Of a stretch of DNA of 64,000 nucleotides, positions 12,199-25,986 are shown piece by piece. The DNA comes from Rhynchosporium graminicola. Its lineage: Eukaryota > Ascomycota > Leotiomycetes > Helotiales > Ploettnerulaceae. The notes beneath the pieces are model-generated. The model was not told where the DNA came from and made no database searches. It saw only the letters and a list, made by a program, of their open reading frames with translations. Every line of letters starts with the position of its first letter. Positions within the stretch are counted from its first letter, which is position 1. The stretch spans positions 91,865 through 155,864 of the forward strand of contig FJUW01000074.1 of NCBI GenBank assembly GCA_900074885.1, written 5' to 3'. The position numbers were made by a program, and so were the translations under genes.

Positions 12199-15131
12199 AT
12201 GTTCGTGTTCAAGCGCGGTATGTTCTCATTCCCTATGCTGCTCTCTCCTCCTTCCAAATGCATTTGGATACTCCGCCTCTTATGCCTAAAACCATACTGA
12301 CAGCCTCGTAGATGGTCGTAAGGAGCGTGTACAGTTCGACAAGATCACAGCTCGAGTTTCCCGACTGTGTTATGGACTCGATGCCGAACATGTCGACGCC
12401 GCAGCAATCACACAGAAGGTTATCTCTGGTGTCTACCAAGGCGTAACTACAGTCGAACTTGACAACTTGGTACGTTTGAGCGTCTACAACGCGTACAATC
12501 GCGTGATGGACATCTGCTAACTTTATTGCTTTAGGCCGCAGAGACTGCCGCATACATGACTGTCACCCATCCTGACTACGCTATACTCGCTGCGCGTATT
12601 GCAGTTTCCAACCTCCACAAACAGACCAAGAAGCAGTTCTCGACAGTCATTTCTGACCTCTACCACTATGTCAATCCTCGAAACAAGAGAGCTTCCCCCA
12701 TGATCAGCCAGGCGACATACGAATGTGTAATGAAGCACGAAGCCGAGCTCAACTCTGCCATTGTCTATGATCGGGATTTCAACTACCAATACTTTGGATT
12801 CAAGACTCTTGAGAGATCATACCTTCTCCGTCTCGAGGGCAAGATTGCCGAACGTCCACAACACATGATCATGAGAGTGGCTGTCGGTATTCACGGGGAT
12901 GATATTGAGAGTGCTATCGAGACATACAATTTAATGTCCAGCAAGTACTTTACACACGCGTCTCCAACCCTCTTTGCCGCCGGCACACCACAAGCACAAC
13001 TCTCTTCATGCTTCTTGATCGACATGAAGGAGGACAGTATCGACGGGATTTACGATACTCTCAAGACTTGTGCCATGATCTCCAAGAATGCTGGAGGTAT
13101 CGGTCTGAATGTCCACAGAATCCGTGCCACTGGAGCTTACATTGCTGGCACAAACGGGAACTCCAACGGTATTGTTCCTATGCTCCGAGTTTTCAACAAC
13201 ACAGCCAGATATGTTGACCAGGGTGGAAATAAGCGCCCTGGTGCTTTCGCGATCTACCTCGAGCCATGGCACGCTGATGTCTTTGAGTTCCTTGATCTCC
13301 GAAAGAACCACGGAAAGGAGGAAGTTCGCGCTCGCGATCTCTTCTACGCTCTATGGATTCCAGATCTCTTCATGAAGCGTGTTGAGAAGAATGGTACATG
13401 GACACTGATGTGCCCCAACGAGTGCCCCGGTCTTGCTGATGTTTACGGTGACGAATTTGAGGCTCTCTATGAGAAGTACGAGGCAGAAGGCAAGGGTCGC
13501 AAGACCATCAAGGCCCAGAAGCTTTGGTACTCCATCCTCGAGGCGCAAACCGAGACCGGAAACCCTTTCATGCTCTACAAGGATGCTTGCAACCGAAAGA
13601 GTAATCAGAAGAACCTTGGTACCATCCGCAGCTCCAATCTCTGCACAGAGATAGTTGAATACTGTGCACCTGACGAGGTCGCTGTTTGTAACTTGGCTTC
13701 TCTTGCTCTCCCAACTTACGTCAACCAAAATGATGGCAGCTACGACTTTCAGAAGCTTCACGATGTCTGCCAGGTTGTCGTGAAGAACTTGAACAAGATC
13801 ATCGACATCAACTACTACCCTGTTCCCGAGGCACGCAAGAGCAATTTCCGTCACAGACCTATTGCTGTTGGTGTCCAGGGTCTCGCCGATGTCTTCCTAG
13901 CTCTTCGACTCCCATTCGAGTCACCCGAGGCCAAACATCTCAATATCCAGATCTTCGAGACCATCTACCACGCTGCCTTGACTTCATCTGTTGAGCTTGC
14001 AAAGCAGCATGGTACTTACGAGACATACGAAGGTTCCCCAGCTTCACAAGGAGAGCTCCAATACGATATGTGGAAGGTTACACCTACCGATCTTTGGGAC
14101 TGGGCCACCTTGAAGCAACAAATCAAGCAGCACGGTCTTCGTAACAGTTTGCTCGTTGCTCCTATGCCAACTGCCAGTACCAGTCAAATCCTTGGCTTCA
14201 ACGAGTGTTTCGAGCCATACACATCCAACATCTACTCCCGACGTGTCTTGGCTGGTGAATTCCAAGTCGTTAACCCTTGGTTGTTGAAGGATCTTGTCGA
14301 TATGGGTCTCTGGTCAGATAACATGAAGAACCGTATCATCGCCGATGGAGGTTCCATCCAAAATGTCCCTAATATTCCTGCCGATATCAAGGCTCTTTAC
14401 AAGACTGTCTGGGAGATCTCCCAGCGTACCATCGTTCAGATGGCTGCTGATCGTGGTGCCTTCATCGACCAGTCCCAATCGATGAACATCCACATGAAGG
14501 ATCCAACTATGGGCAAGATCACGAGTATGCACTTCGCTGGCTGGAAGTTGGGTCTGAAGACCGGCATGTACTACCTCCGTACCATGGCTGCTTCCGCTCC
14601 CATTCAATTCACCGTCGATCAAGAAGCCCTCCTCGTTGCAGATACCAATATTGCCCGCGAACGTATCGTCAAGAAGCGACCAGCAGCTGGATTCATCACC
14701 CAAACTCCAGGTCCTCAACCTATGTACCGCAAGACCACATCGCCTAACACTAACTCTGCTGTGCTAAATGGTGTCCCAACCCCGACGGCCACTCCACCAC
14801 CAATGTCTGAGAACAAGAAGTTCACTCCTGCTGCTGTGATCAAGACTCCTGCTTTCAAGGCTGATGTACCCGAAGGTGAGTCGCCAAAGGCTCTTGCCAC
14901 TGAGCCTGCCACTGCACCACCAAAGGAGGAGCAATTGCCAGAACCTGCCAATCCTGTCAAGTCCCAGGAGGAGGATTTTAAGGACGAGAGTGATGATCGT
15001 GAAAATGATATCTATGCCGAGGCTGCCTTGGCGTGTAAGAATCCCTCCTACCCTCGAGAAATGTACCTTTTGCTAATATCCCTTAAGGCAGCATCGAAAA
15101 CAGAGAGGCATGCGAGATGTGCAGCGGATAG
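12199..15131 (+). CDS. RNR1: ribonucleoside-diphosphate reductase large subunit
   Basis: R1 catalytic subunit of class Ia ribonucleotide reductase, which reduces NDPs to dNDPs with the R2 radical subunit. Exons 12199-12217, 12312-12469, 12535-15034 and 15088-15131 encode 906 residues. The N-terminal ATP-cone starts [19 protein letters not shown]. Redox and catalytic cysteines fall at about C218 (SSCFLID), C429 (SNLCTEI) and C444 (AVCNLAS), matching yeast Rnr1 numbering. The R1 signature [20 protein letters not shown] is intact. The 53-nt last intron lacks a stop, so an unspliced reading runs to 15150 and loses the conserved end; splicing restores ACEMCSG, whose CxxC pair shuttles electrons from thioredoxin. 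The tail before it is a flexible P/T/E-rich linker. The promoter has CGCG boxes fitting S-phase expression. Confidence 0.97.
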
Positions 15132-16429
15132 GTGGGCTACAGGTGTATAGATTGTAGTTGTTGATGATGGATACATGGTTGGATGCTCACGCTTTTTATG
15201 GTTTTCTTCTTCTCGATTGGCGTTTGGTTTGATCATTGCCTCGGGAATATTCAATCTGGCTCTCTTTGCATGGATGAATTGGCTGGTTGCGTCTGGGCTC
15301 CAGCTAGACTGGATTAGATGCATGGAATATTGGGATAATACACTTGTATGCTATAATAAATAGATAGTTTTCGGAAGCAGTACTCCTTGGGAAATCTTTG
15401 AAACTTCGTAATATGACTGTTCTGTCCTCAGTTCTGGTACAAAGAGCTTCTTCTTCTATTGAGGAAACATTATGAGTTTTAATAATAAATGACATCCTGT
15501 GTGTCCAAGCCAGGACCTAGAAGGAAGACAAAACAATAGCTAGACTGCGTTTTCTGGTCTGGTCTAGTTGGACAGACAGGAGATGACATTTGCCGCTGAT
15601 TGAAAAACCCGTACAGTTCCATTCCCAGTATAGTTCTATTCTAGAACATCCCATTCTACATTCTCAACGTGTGTGTATGTAAATCTTATACCTGATTATG
15701 TATCTAGATTTCTCATAGGAGGAAGATGTGTGATTGTTAGGAAAGATGAAGAATCCGTTGGTAACTTGCTGATCTTGAAACGACTCTCAGGGGCTTAGAT
15801 CCTATATCTGGTGTTCGGTGGTTGGTGCGTTTGTGTTTGGTATTTGTTTGGTGATAAAGAAAATGATTATGTAGGGAGGGGTTGCTTTGGGTGCTGTATG
15901 GGTGCTTCGTTTTGCGGGCAGGGATGAGGGGTGTTTTGTGGATGGATGGATGGATGGATAGGGTGTGCTACTCGGGGGAGTTGATATATGGTATTTTTAA
16001 GTGTTCGAGTTTATTTCTCAGGTGTAAATTCTCGAAGTATGGAGCGTCGTACTTGGTACAAATCAAACGTTTGAATATCCAAGCTTGGTTTTCCGCTTGT
16101 TCGAAATAGAGCATATTCTGCGAATGGCTTCGGCTTACTCAGCTCAGTTGAAGTTGAACAAAGATACTCTCAAATATTGAACTTTATATTTCAGGTTCAT
16201 GTTCTTGTTATTTATATAGCATCGTTCATTTCATAACGTAGACGTCTTGATGCTCAAGCTTAGAGTCTAACTTTCAGATCAGGAGAGAGATTGTAAGAAA
16301 GTATTCATAGTATATGAGTACAGATTCGGCTATACAATTCTATAACACTATGCGTAGGACTCCATGTCTTACAGTTCATCTTCCAAATCACACATGATGA
16401 AACAAGTTAGGAAGACAGCTGCCCTTCTT
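15132..16429. other. intergenic region between convergent RNR1 and COX18 genes
   Basis: Two convergent 3' ends face each other here. I see only AT-rich 3' untranslated sequence and a GGAT microsatellite at about 15939-15960; no gene is supported. Confidence 0.6.
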
Positions 16430-17620
16430 TCAAACTCCACTCATTGAACCAGCCTTGCCTACAGGTTTATTATCCTCCACAACCACAGGCTTCGATCCCC
16501 TTCCTACGATCCCATTTTCCACCTGAATACTACCCTTCTCAAACAACGCCTCCCCATCCTTCATTGTCAACAAGGGATTTACATACCCGTCCGGCTTTTG
16601 TCCCAACGCGACCATCCACCTCCCCTTCGGTTCCAAAGTCGGAATCGGTTTAGGAAGTGGCATGAACTTATCCAGCAATAATGCCTGTAGATAAGCTGTC
16701 GTGCTGCTGGTAATCCAATATATCATCAATGCAGACGGGACGTTTAACATGAGTGGCCCAATACAAAGCGCCACTGTGCCCATCGAACTCTTGACCCGTT
16801 TCTGCCAGGTAGTCACGATTACTGCATGAGATGTGCTTCCGCCGAAGATGCTAAGGAGGATCGTCCCAGATAACACGAACGGCAGAACGTAATATGGATC
16901 TGGGAGTAACAAATCTGGAAACCAGAGCATACCTTCTGTAGCAAAGGAGCTTTCAAGAGGTATACTACTCAGCAAACTCTCGAAGGTTCCAGATTCTGGT
17001 GATAATGAAGCAAGTGTGCTTTCTGCACCGGTTTCTGCATTCTGGACGACTGTTTCGTCGCTACCAAGCAACATGCCCAACACGCCTTGGTTCGACGCAC
17101 ACATTTTGCGCAATGCCTCCATGACCGAAAGAAAGATAGGTAGCTGCAATAAACCCAAGTAGGTCTTCCAATTCCCACATCCATACCTCTTGTATAGCTC
17201 CTCTCTCTTGGCTTTGACTTTCCTGAGAACCTCACCCTGCACTTTCACCGGCCCGACATGTAAATTCTCCCGCATCGTCTGCCTTATGAGGATAGTTTTG
17301 TATGCTTGGAGAATGGGAGAGATTTGTACTTTGGTAATCAAAGAGCGCCGGGTGTAGATTGCGAGAGGGAGGACGAGGGTGGTTCGTAGCATGACGGCGA
17401 AGAGGGGAATACTGTATGCCCAGGGAAGACCGGTGAGGGAGTGCACGGCGGTAAGGGCATCGTGGGAGGCGGTAATTGTGCTGAGTAGGATGTTTTGAGG
17501 CCGTGGTGTCGAGGAGAAGGCGCGGGTGCGGAGGTGAGGTGGGAGAGCGAGGAGGGGGGTGAGTCTGGATTTCGAATGGGAGAGGAGGAGGATTGAGGAA
17601 GAGGGACGGAGGACAGACAT
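16430..17620 (-). CDS. COX18: mitochondrial inner-membrane insertase, COX18 type
   Basis: Member of the Oxa1/YidC/Alb3 insertase family; COX18 exports the C-terminal tail of Cox2 across the inner membrane during cytochrome oxidase assembly. One exon of 396 residues. An arginine- and serine-rich presequence (to about residue 40) is followed by a family opening, VHSLTGLPWAYSIPLFAV and LRTTLVLPLAIY, then a basic matrix-facing loop and a second helix, TYLGLLQLPIFLSVMEALRK. Two further hydrophobic segments follow (about PYYVLPFVLSGTILLSIFG and GTVALCIGPLMLNVPSALMI, ending ITSSTTAYLQALLL). It lacks the long C-terminal ribosome-binding helix of Oxa1, and the LPW motif favours COX18 over OXA1. It is divergent from ALG11. 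Confidence 0.88.
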   Translation of the reverse strand: MSVLRPSSSILLLSHSKSRLTPLLALPPHLRTRAFSSTPRPQNILLSTITASHDALTAVHSLTGLPWAYSIPLFAVMLRTTLVLPLAIYTRRSLITKVQISPILQAYKTILIRQTMRENLHVGPVKVQGEVLRKVKAKREELYKRYGCGNWKTYLGLLQLPIFLSVMEALRKMCASNQGVLGMLLGSDETVVQNAETGAESTLASLSPESGTFESLLSSIPLESSFATEGMLWFPDLLLPDPYYVLPFVLSGTILLSIFGGSTSHAVIVTTWQKRVKSSMGTVALCIGPLMLNVPSALMIYWITSSTTAYLQALLLDKFMPLPKPIPTLEPKGRWMVALGQKPDGYVNPLLTMKDGEALFEKGSIQVENGIVGRGSKPVVVEDNKPVGKAGSMSGV

Positions 17621-17996
17621 TGCGGTTTCTACCTAGGGGGGTCTGATGCCGAATTTCATATAGTTTCAGGTGAATGTCAATTCAGCGTTTGATTATTTAA
17701 GCCATTGCATCGCGCTATGCTGCCATTATTGTGTTAATGCAGCTCGTCGTGATCACAAACTATCAACACTCAAGCGAGTCGGCTGATGATCGGCTCATGC
17801 GCGTCAGTCAGCCTTATGGCGCGTCTCTTGGTAACTGCCGGCCGGGGATTGCTACCTGGGTTATTCTTAGTAACACAATCGCAACCCGTCTTGCACGTTC
17901 ACGTACGGATAGACTAAATGCATACTATTTCAATGCCACCCCTCCGCCACTTTTCCATTTATTGAAATTATTAGTAGAAATACGCCCATCGCCAAC
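17621..17996. promoter_or_regulatory. bidirectional promoter between COX18 and ALG11
   Basis: 376 bp separate the two start codons. It contains CpG-bearing blocks and short pyrimidine tracts but no motif I can name with confidence. Confidence 0.45.
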
Positions 17997-19908
17997 ATGG
18001 CAGAATCGTGCAGCGCACCGTCAGGCAGCAAGTTCGGAATAACGCCCGGGCAGAGCATCTTCATCGTCTCGGTTTTAGGATTTCTCCCACTACTCGTCTA
18101 CCTCTTAGGACCAAAACTAGTATTTCGAGTCGGGGGTTCATTGGGATATTATTTGAGGAAGAAGACAGCAGGCAGGAGAGCACAGATACTAGAGCTTGTG
18201 CAGAAGGACCAGAAGGAATGGGAGCAGAAGATCGCGAGTGGAATTGAGAGGAGGGATAGCGATGGATGGGAGACGGTGGATAGCTATGCAGTTGGAACGG
18301 CGAAGAATGGGCAGAAGATACCACATGATGCTGATTGGGATGGGATCGTGGGGTTCTTTCATCCTTTTTGGTAGGTCCTTCCCCCACAAGGACATGGAGA
18401 TTGGTGCTGACTTTCTGGCTAGTAATGCTGGTGGTGGAGGAGAAAGAGTACTTTGGGCTGCAATCAGAGCTACGCAGAAACGATGGCCGAAAGCGAAATG
18501 TATTGTGTATACGGGAGATCATGATGTAGATAAGGCGGCCATCATAGACCGAGTTAAGGTACTCTCCCATGCCCTTCCAAACCGGCAAACAGCTTGCTGA
18601 CTTCTGACTAGAATCGATTCAATATCGCCCTCCACCCTCCTACCGTAACATTCCTCTACCTCACAACCCGCTCCTGGGTCCTAGCATCCTCCTGGCCACA
18701 CTTCACTCTCGCTGGGCAATCGATCGGATCCCTAGTTCTGGCTTGGGATGCCTTCACCCTTCTCACACCCGACATATTCGTCGATACCATGGGCTACGCT
18801 TTCTCTCTGGCCTTTTCTAAAATCCTCTTCCACGATGTCCCGACAGGTGCATACGTACACTACCCCACCATTAGCACCGACATGCTCTCTTCCCTCGATC
18901 CAACATCCACACTAGGTGTCAACGCAGGCAAGGGGCGAGGAGCAGCGGGAGCAGGAAAGAAGATCTACTGGGAGCTGTTCGCGAAGCTGTATTCTATGGT
19001 CGGGACGTCTATTGATGAGGTTATGACGAATTCGAGTTGGACGCTGGGACATATTAATTCACTCTGGGGGTCCTGGAGGAGGGAATACCATAAGTCAAGT
19101 CCAAGGGTCGTGTATCCGCCTGTGGCTGTCGAGGAGTTGGAGAAAGAGGTCGAGGTTTCGGAAGCGAGTGAAAAGAAGCGCGAGAATGTACTATTGTACA
19201 TCGCGCAGTTTCGGCCAGGTAAGTTTGCTTTCTGTGGACCGCGGAGCTAGACATCTGTCTGCTCTCGGTTCTGGAGACGGAAAAGATACACTGAATCTAC
19301 GAAGTCCTGATCAAAATGCTAAAATCAACACAGAGAAAAATCACCACCTCATCGTCGATGCATTCGCCAAATTCCTCGCCACTAAATCGCCGACAACAAA
19401 TGACGCAAAACTCGTCCTCGTCGGTTCCGTACGAGACGATTCCGATTCAAAACGCGTCTACGAGCTCCGTCTCCTAGCCAACGAACTGAAAATCAAAGAC
19501 AGTGTGGAATTCCACCTAGACGCTTCCTGGCCTGAAATTCTGGAGTGGTTAAGAAGAGCGACTGTAGGTGTCAATGGGATGTGGAATGAGCATTTCGGGA
19601 TTGGTGTTGTGGAATATCAAGCTGCGGGCTTGATATCAGTGGTGCATGATAGTGGTGGGCCAAAGGGGGATATCGTTACAGAGATTGAGGGAGAGCCGAC
19701 AGGTTTCCACGCCACAACTGCAGATGAATTCGCCGCTGCTTTTGAACAAGCACTTTCCCTCTCTCTCAAAGAGAAAATGTCTATGCGTCTCCGAGCGAGG
19801 GAATCAGCGAAGAGGTTTACAGAAGAAGAGTTTGTGAAGGGCTGGATTGAGGGAATGGAACGGTTGGTGGATTTAAGGATTAGGCTTGTGAATGGAAGTG
19901 GAAAGTAG
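17997..19908 (+). CDS. ALG11: GDP-Man:Man3GlcNAc2-PP-dolichol alpha-1,2-mannosyltransferase
   Basis: Adds the fourth and fifth mannoses to the lipid-linked oligosaccharide on the cytosolic face of the ER, for N-glycosylation. Four exons (17997-18370, 18423-18558, 18612-19218, 19334-19908) encode 563 residues. An N-terminal membrane anchor (FIVSVLGFLPLLVYLLGP) precedes the GT-B fold. The signature HPFCNAGGGGERVLW forms only when the first intron is removed, and the conserved AQFRPEKNH only when the third, 115-nt intron is removed. Other landmarks are IVYTGDHD, DAFTLLTPDIFVDTMGYAF, VHYPTIS, and the donor-binding region MWNEHFGIGVVEYQAAGLI followed by HDSGGPKGDIV. All features fit the family, and length is normal. 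Confidence 0.95.
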
Positions 19909-22900
19909 GATGTACAGATTGGAAGATATGATTGATAGATTTAGATTGCGCTGAAAATGGAGATAGATACCCTGGAATATGAACAGTTTACTTGCCTGTT
20001 TTCCTTGACAGGTTCACAATCCCAAGTTTGTCGCGATGCATAATTTTAACGATGATCTCAAGCCAGGACTCACTCTGGATTCTTCCTTGGCCCTTGGAGC
20101 TATATCGAATCAAGCTATAAACCAGGTCTGGATATCAGCTCAGGTTTCTTGACAGATGACCCCTTGGCTCCCAGAACTACAAGTGTAGAGTCTTTTTACA
20201 AAACAAGGTATCAATCAGCACCAGGTGTCGAGCTATATCGAGTCATGGAATAAAACAGAGTGTCATTTTAGCATCAGGTATCTCGACAGACAGCATATAT
20301 GAATAGCAGGATGATATGAAACGGTATGAGTTAGATATCTATAGCATAAGTTACTTGAGCTTATCCTTGGATAGAAGATTGGTAGAATAGACCTGTCATG
20401 ATTACGGGGTCATCGACATTCGCATAAGGTTTCTATGATCAGCTGCTTCAGTAGCTGTAATCCCTACTGTAAAGTGAAAAAAGGTCCGAGGAGATTCGGA
20501 AAGAAGTAAAAGCGTGAGTAATGGGGGCTGGTAAGGATTCCACGGTAAAGATACCGTGGTACAAGCTCGCAGGCAGGCTCGCTCGCTTCGAAGAGATCTC
20601 AGAGCCAATGATATTTCTGACTGCAATCCTGTCAAGCGACCAGAAATATCTGTACAAAACTGTTCTCGAAAGGAGCCTAAAGTTCTTGTCAAATAACCGT
20701 GCTGGGTTCAGCTCGCGGGGACCGTAATTTCAGCTTTTTTCTTTCAGTTCCCTTACAACTGATAGTTGGCTAACATAATTAGTACTTCATGTATGCTCAA
20801 CACGTCAAGCAAGGGACTCACTGACGTACCAAGTATTTATGTCTGCAGCGATCTGATTTTGCTGCCAAATACTAAGCTAGTGGATTGTTAGTTATGTAGA
20901 TAGGTCAGGTAATACAAGCGCATCATAACCCATTTTGATTGACAGAACCTCTACAGCGGCGTCCGGTTTTTGATAAGCCAGGCCTACCTTTCACCTTGAT
21001 ACTACCATCCCAATATGTTTAGGATTGATGTAAGTTTTGATTATTTATCTTAGAAAATACTCACTTTTGCACACCATAGGTATAAAATCGGATATCTTGA
21101 GATCATTCGCCTTTTTTTTTCTCTTAGTATTAAGGGAGGGTCAAGGCACTAAGACCAAGGAAGATCACCGAGACAAAGCGCATATTGCTGGCTGATGAAC
21201 GGGAACTTGGTAGTGAGAAAATTTGCTCGGGAAGTGTGGCAAAAGTTGAAAAGGGTGATTTGATCTCTGATAATCGTTGGTTGAAGATAGGTGATGAGAT
21301 GGAATTGAGAAAGGACGACTCTGACGACTATATACAGACGAATGACTACACCTGTCAGTGAAAGAAATTTCGAAACTCTACTAAAGATGGTAGACACGTA
21401 AAGCCGAACACTAGTCCGTTGCCATACGTTTGCTCAGAACCGTACATACTAGTTTTTAGAACCTGCTATATTCCATCGGGCGGTTTTTGGCTCTACATCT
21501 CTAACTTCCCCTGAGCTAAGCCTCAACAGACTTTATGACTAAGTAATGCCAATAACTGAATCAGACATTGGAAGGCTTTACTTATAGTATACTTGGACTT
21601 CGGCTTCTACTGTCTACCCGCCACATTCTAAGAGTATAGAGTATTGGATTAACGAACTCACTATATCCAAAGGGTGCTGGCAGTTTAGCGTCGAATATAC
21701 TGTCGTGGAAAATTTCTCTACTATCGTGTTAACTGAAGGATAATACTCAGTGCTAGCCGTTTAGCGTAACTGTCTTCATGATATACAAAAAGCTTCATAT
21801 CATTACGTGTAACAATCACGAGGATAACGCCTGCGCTGTCTTTTACGATAGTAGTATATTACAGTAAACTCCTACCTTGAAGCATTACTATCTAGCTGGT
21901 GCTAGTGCTTCGATATACGAGTAGTTGTTTTTCTTACGTTATCCGCCTCAACAATCTCAAGTTAGCACCCTGCTGAGACGAACAGTCAGAAGATAACGCT
22001 GATGTAATATAGTAAGTAGTATTCAGTGTTACACTTCACTTGGAACGATATGAAAATCGAAAATATTAGGGCAAACTCACAGATGTCAGTCACAGTGAGT
22101 TTGGCGTCTCTTGTTTCTGACGCCGTGCTATGTTATGACTATACACTCTCAGCTAAGTGATTCTCGATATGATATTTTCAAGAGTTTTTTGAATGGAAAG
22201 GTATCCTGCGTACGGGACTGTGGGTTGGTTACGGAGTCCATACATTCATCAGGCTTTAAAGCTCACGTATTTCCTATGTTTGAAGAGCTTTGAAAAGCAT
22301 ATAGTAGAGCAATTTTTCAATTGCTTAGTATATTTTTCTCGGGTTGGAATATGGATCAGTTGTTCTGATATAGATTTATGCTGGATTCATAGCTAGTATC
22401 CTTTTCTGCTACTATCCTATTCTCAGAAACCTCACATAGATATCTGCATTCTCTTCTTTTGCCTTTCCATGTTTGAAATACAGGAATAAGTAAGCTGCAG
22501 CCTGCACAAAATAATGTACAAACACACAGAGGCTTCTTCATCTTTCCCGGTCTTGCAAATACTACTAAAGGCTTAGACATCGTCATGATCAATTGATCTC
22601 TGCAGCTAGTGATTTTCACGTCTGGAAAAAAAGACGTTGCAAGTCTAGTATCAAACGCTGGTTTGAAATGAGGAAACTGTATTTTATGTAACGGGCTAGC
22701 GGTTCTATAGACAAAAGGGAACTGCGACGAGATGACGAGACCATGGAAATGTTTCCCTGAATATAGCTAGCATCTGCTAGGTGTTTTACCGCACAACGGC
22801 ATCAAGTATCCCATTTTAGTGCTCCACTATGGATCACAACATTTCGACGCGTTTTAACTAGAGATAGATTTCCTCTAATTACCTTGTATCTGCTTGTAGA

Positions 22901-25900
22901 ATCTCGATGCGTGATAACAGTAACAAATGCCATAGCTGTGTTGGTGCTCGAAGCCATGACTTCCCACCCTTTCAAACACCTGATATTAATTAGATCGTGA
23001 GGGGGTTGCGAAATAGCTAGCTTTGGATAAATCGTCAGTAAGGATTTATTGAAATACATGTGGCTCAAATCAGCGTGATCAGTGTAAGTCCGTGACTCGA
23101 GCGGGTTACTAGTCAGGTGATTCGAGCTCTGAGCTGAGTTGGACTGAGTTAGAGGCCAAATGCAACTCGCCTCAACTCGGTCATTACGCTAGTTCGTAAT
23201 TGACATCCAATCACCCGAGAAAAGAGATACCATGGATAGGGATTGTACTGCTGTTCGTCACCAGCTGGCATGAGAACAGCATCTGGAGATCAGAGCCTTC
23301 AGTGACCAACATCCTCTCAAACAGCCTCGTCGCATTCATCAAGAATCGCAAATGAAACGTGAAAAGAAAAAAAGGTATATGGAAACGAATTGGTGAAATT
23401 TTTTGTTTTAAAAAATTTGATGTTGAGGATTCAGATTCGAATTCGAATCCGAAGCATTTGTTTTTCTTATAATTATCTTTTTATCAGGTGAATTTTCAAG
23501 TTGGCAAAGCGCGAGAGCTGACTATCGAGAAAAATAGCATTTGAGAAACAGCAGGAACCACTCCCTCATCAGCTTAAAAAAGAAAAAAAAAGTTCGAAGA
23601 GTCTTTCGTGATACTCTTATTGTTCTATACGAGCTTATCGCAATGAACGATAACCGAATGAAAAAAAACCGCGATTGAGGAAAGGTAGAAGGTAGAAATG
23701 GAAAGAAAAGACAAGTAGAGATCACGCTTTATGGTTGAAGCATTGGCTTATGATTTTCTGGTCGTGAGAACTTGCGAGTTAACCGTGCGCCAGGCCGACG
23801 GGTTGACTTATTGGTGCACGGTTAGTCAGTCAGAGGGATAGATTGAAAATTAGTTGAAGAATGAAGAGTGTCATAGAATCTCTCGAGACTCAGTCTGAGG
23901 GATCCCTTGTATGTTGCGAGTGATATTTTTAAATTCCCGCTCTGTGTTGACTTCAGATACTAAGAGAGAGGCAGGTCGAGCGAAGACGAAGAAAATGAAG
24001 AATGCAGACGCGGAACTAAAATAGAACAATCAACAAACAGAGGACTAGGATACGATACCTTGGATATATACTTCCCAGCTAGACTCCGTTCGCTCGCATA
24101 TTAGAGATATACCAACCACGTAAAGCCGTAAGAGCCCACCATAAATCCAAAATCAAGCGGTCAATTGACTCCCTTCATCTTACATCATACATGAACCTTC
24201 TCGGAAGATACCTCATAACCAGGACACAAGGAAGAAAATGACGCGAATCGCGGCGGCTGCAGATCGACTGGTAAGTAACGTGTCAATGCATACACGAACG
24301 ACACTCATCATGTCACGTGACGTAATTACTGATACCTTTATTTTTTAACAAAGCCTAGACTCCGTAGAGAGAGGTGACAAGAATCACCTCCTCGTACCCG
24401 ATTCGTTCCAGCAGCACATACACATCTGAGAAAACCGCTACTCAGGCATCTCTCTCTGCTCTACCTTTACGCTCCCTCGAGCTCGGAAGGCCGGCGGCGT
24501 CTAGCATCGCCCGCCTAAGAGAATTGGGAGCTTGATGGAATACTTAGCTTTTTAACTCCGGGTTAGGCAGGATATTCGAGCCTCAAATTAGAAGACGAAG
24601 AGGTGATGAACCGTTTGTAGATATGGATGAGAAAGAGGTGTTCAGCAGATCTTATAGTCTTGTCGGCGTGAAGCTTCTTAGGTAGGTAGGTAGGTAGGTA
24701 GTACGCTTCATGTCTAGGCAGAAGAAAGCTCGCTCCGAGAAGTGTTAGTGCAAGCTCATTCATTCATTCATGCTCTGTGAGCAGCACGAACTCATATCAT
24801 TCAAGAAACCCCGACTCGTTTTTAAAACCTCGCTCGGAATGAATTTCTTTTCCTTTCCTTTCATTCTCATCCCTAGCTGAATCCCTGCCTCCCCACTTAC
24901 TTACTTACCTTCTTACTCTAAAGACTTATCTCTAGCTCAAGCTCCTCTTCCATTCTACTCAATCTTACCTTAGCTTATCCTCATATATTCCATTCCCTCT
25001 CACTACCTTGCCCACCGTAATTAATCCTGCATAAAACTAGAGTTTGAACCCCCTCCCTCTCCTTCCACTCCCCCTCCCCCTCCCCCATCCCCTTCCCTCC
25101 ACTCTCCCTTCCGACCTTCTCTCTCCCTCACTACCGTACCTACCTTCGGACTAGGCACCCCGAATCCCTGTCCGCGCTGAAGAAAATATGTCTAGATTTC
25201 TCTCATCGTGCGTTTCGTTTGTATCTCCGTAGGTACGAAATACAGTAGTACGAGTACCTTCAGCCACAGCCACAGACACAGAGTGTGCAGTGGAGTGGAG
25301 TGGAGTGGAGTGGAGGTGCGTGCAGGTGGGGGGTGATTATGGGCGCGCTGGGGCTGGTATCTTCGTAGTTTGTCAGCGGGTCGCGATAGATTTACGGGGT
25401 TGTAATTGGATGATGGATGGAAGGAATTATGGGGCTGTGATTGGATGGGTGATGAGAGAGGGAGGGAGATCTTGGGATACCTTGGTTACTCGTGGGATAT
25501 GTGGGATATGTGGGATATGTGGCATTTGGAATCTGGAAAGAGGACGGGAAAGGAAAGGAGAAGAGAGGTGGAAGGTCGAAGCGTTCCGCCAGACCAATCG
25601 AGACCAGGCCGACAACGTGGAAACCTACCATGTATACTTGTCTACGGAGGTTGGTATCTGTTCGCATCTTTTGGTAAGATGCCCGTAGCATGGAATGATT
25701 GTAGAAGTAAATATTTGGTTAAGAGCTCCATTCTTTCCAATTACTCGATCGTCAGGTGATGGATTGAGTTTCCTACCTCTCTACTCCTCTCCCAATCTCC
25801 CAATCTCCCACTCTTGTGATCATGTGGTTCATTAGGTTCGTCTCGGGTTCGGTTGTTTTCCTTCTTACAATCTTGACATCTTGACTCTTGAATCTTTTTG

Positions 25901-25986
25901 AGGTTGGTTAGTTGGTTTCAGAGTTCGGAAAAAGCTTGTTGGACGGAGCGGGCTGGGTAAATAAAGCAAGTTCAGCTCAGCTCAGC
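19909..25986. other. long gene-poor intergenic region
   Basis: About 6 kb with no gene I can support. 20-23.4 kb is moderately AT-rich with short open frames that look random. 24.8-25.15 kb is strongly pyrimidine-rich, as in fungal promoters or leaders. Short tandem repeats occur: TAGG at about 24680-24700, GGAGT at about 25288-25315, GGGATAT at about 25494-25520, and CAGCT at 25975-25997. A decayed transposon in the AT-rich part cannot be excluded. Confidence 0.5.

Noticed and set aside
12556..15150. RNR1 as a single 864-residue uninterrupted frame
   Set aside because: It lacks the ATP-cone start and ends without the shuttle cysteines; two upstream exons and a terminal intron give the complete family architecture.
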